5,977 nucleotides of DNA from Arenicella sp. (GTDB taxonomy: Bacteria > Pseudomonadota > Gammaproteobacteria > Arenicellales > Arenicellaceae), in the NCBI GenBank assembly GCA_018677115.1, contig JAHHOC010000157.1:1-5977 (forward strand), written 5' to 3'. Of this stretch, positions 5,316 through 5,977 are shown piece after piece. Every line of letters starts with the position of its first letter. The stretch's first letter is position 1. A model generated the notes under the pieces. It saw nothing but the letters and a program-made list of their open reading frames with translations, searched no databases and was not told the origin of the DNA. A program made the translations under genes and the position numbers.

Positions 5316-5977
5316 ATGACCGATAGACACAAGAGCACCGACGCAAGGAATAAGACCTTGGGTTATGTGGCCGCTGGCGTGGTGCATGCAGTGATTATTG
5401 GCGCCTTATTGATCAACTTTTCCAGCAAGCCAAAAAAGGTTGATGCAGATTTTGCTGAAAAAGTGGATGTAGTTAAAGCAACTACAGTCGACGAATCAGC
5501 AATTAAGCAACAGCAGGAAATGCTGCTGCAGGCCGAACGTGAACGACAGCGCGAGAAGCAACAAGAGCAAAAGCGCGTCGAGGATCTGAAAAAACAGGCT
5601 GAGCGTGAAAAAAAACGCATCAAAGATTTAAAGGTGAAACAACAACAGGAGCAGAAAAAAACCCAAGAACTGGAGCGGCAACGCAAGCAAATCGCCCTCA
5701 AAAGGCAACGTGAAGAAGAACAAAGAAAGCAACAGGAAGAGGAGCGTAAGCAGAAGCAAGAGGCTGAGCGCCTGCGTAAAATTGAACAAGATCGTCAGCG
5801 CGAGGAAGCAGAACGCATAGCCGCTGAGCAGCAAGCCCTGGAAACCCAGCGCCTGCTCAATGAAAGCATCGCAGCTGAAGAGGCCTTCAGGGCTGAGCAA
5901 CTGGCTCGTGAAAGGACCACGACAATGATTGCCAAGTACACTGCGTTGATCAAGCAAAAGGTTGCCTCGGTTAGAAC
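5316..5977 (+). CDS. tolA: Tol-Pal system arm protein TolA (3' end outside window)
   Basis: TolA spans the periplasm and links the TolQR motor to TolB/Pal at the outer membrane. About 220 residues are visible and the frame is open at the right edge. Domain I is a cytoplasmic tail (1-13) and one membrane helix (~14-35) with His24 at the position of His22 in E. coli. A typical linker follows (VDVVKATTVDESAIKQQQ, 50-67). Domain II (~60-203) is a long charged helix dominated by Gln, Glu, Lys and Arg, poor in Ala, and free of Gly and Pro. MIAKYTALIKQKV (204-216) looks like the beginning of globular domain III, so the arm is shorter than in E. coli TolA. The start ATG lies 12 bases after tolR with a weak ribosome binding site. 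Position after tolQR and domain order make the identity secure despite low sequence conservation of domain II. Confidence 0.93.
   Translation, partial: MTDRHKSTDARNKTLGYVAAGVVHAVIIGALLINFSSKPKKVDADFAEKVDVVKATTVDESAIKQQQEMLLQAERERQREKQQEQKRVEDLKKQAEREKKRIKDLKVKQQQEQKKTQELERQRKQIALKRQREEEQRKQQEEERKQKQEAERLRKIEQDRQREEAERIAAEQQALETQRLLNESIAAEEAFRAEQLARERTTTMIAKYTALIKQKVASVR

Noticed and set aside
5607..5616. A-AAA-AAA slippery run in tolA as a programmed frameshift or slippage site
   Set aside because: Lys codon runs are expected in this helix, there is no evident downstream pseudoknot or strong stem, and the -1 frame ends after about 32 codons with no recognisable product.
5363..5957. Two minus-strand frames opposite tolA encoding Ser/Cys/Phe- and Leu/Phe-rich peptides that look like membrane proteins
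   Set aside because: They are the mirror of the Lys/Gln/Glu-rich TolA helix codons on the plus strand; the low-complexity hydrophobic composition is a by-product.

Overview
The window is a stretch of core chromosome from a gammaproteobacterium of moderate GC content. Every recognisable gene reads rightward, and the order is (M48-like peptidase tail) – yebC – ruvC – ruvA – ruvB – ybgC – tolQ – tolR – tolA. A ruvCAB block running directly into ybgC-tolQRA is a gammaproteobacterial arrangement. In Escherichia coli the ruv and tol clusters are far apart and aspS-nudB lie upstream of yebC. Genus or species cannot be fixed from this sequence alone.

Layout. Positions 1-527 hold the 3' end of a gene that begins before the window and resembles the C-terminal part of M48-type periplasmic metallopeptidases. 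Positions 528-647 are a 120-base intergenic region with two overlapping GC-rich hairpins, an extended -10-like promoter element, and a perfect 6-bp inverted repeat lying over that -10. From 648 to 3595 come yebC, ruvC, ruvA and ruvB with gaps of at most 16 bases and one ATGA overlap, which suggests one transcript. ybgC follows with an ambiguous non-ATG start. After a 73-base gap come tolQ and tolR, and then tolA, which runs off the right edge. There is no gene-free stretch longer than 300 bases.

How the genes fit together. RuvA, RuvB and RuvC bind, branch-migrate and cut Holliday junctions at the end of homologous recombination. YebC is a ribosome/translation-related protein commonly linked to ruvC. 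YbgC is a hotdog-fold acyl-CoA thioesterase that usually heads the tol-pal cluster. TolQ and TolR form the proton-driven inner-membrane motor, and TolA is the long periplasmic arm that carries its force to TolB/Pal for outer-membrane constriction and stability. tolB and pal are expected just past the right edge.

All catalytic or motor residues I could check are intact: the RuvC acidic tetrad, the RuvB Walker and sensor motifs, YbgC Asp/His, the TolQ threonines and the TolR membrane Asp. I see no mobile element, CRISPR array, tRNA, rRNA or unfamiliar gene system here. The points worth a second look are small: the dyad over the yebC promoter, the absence of a visible LexA box, the ybgC start, an N-terminal extension on TolQ, and an alanine-poor, glycine/proline-free TolA helix.
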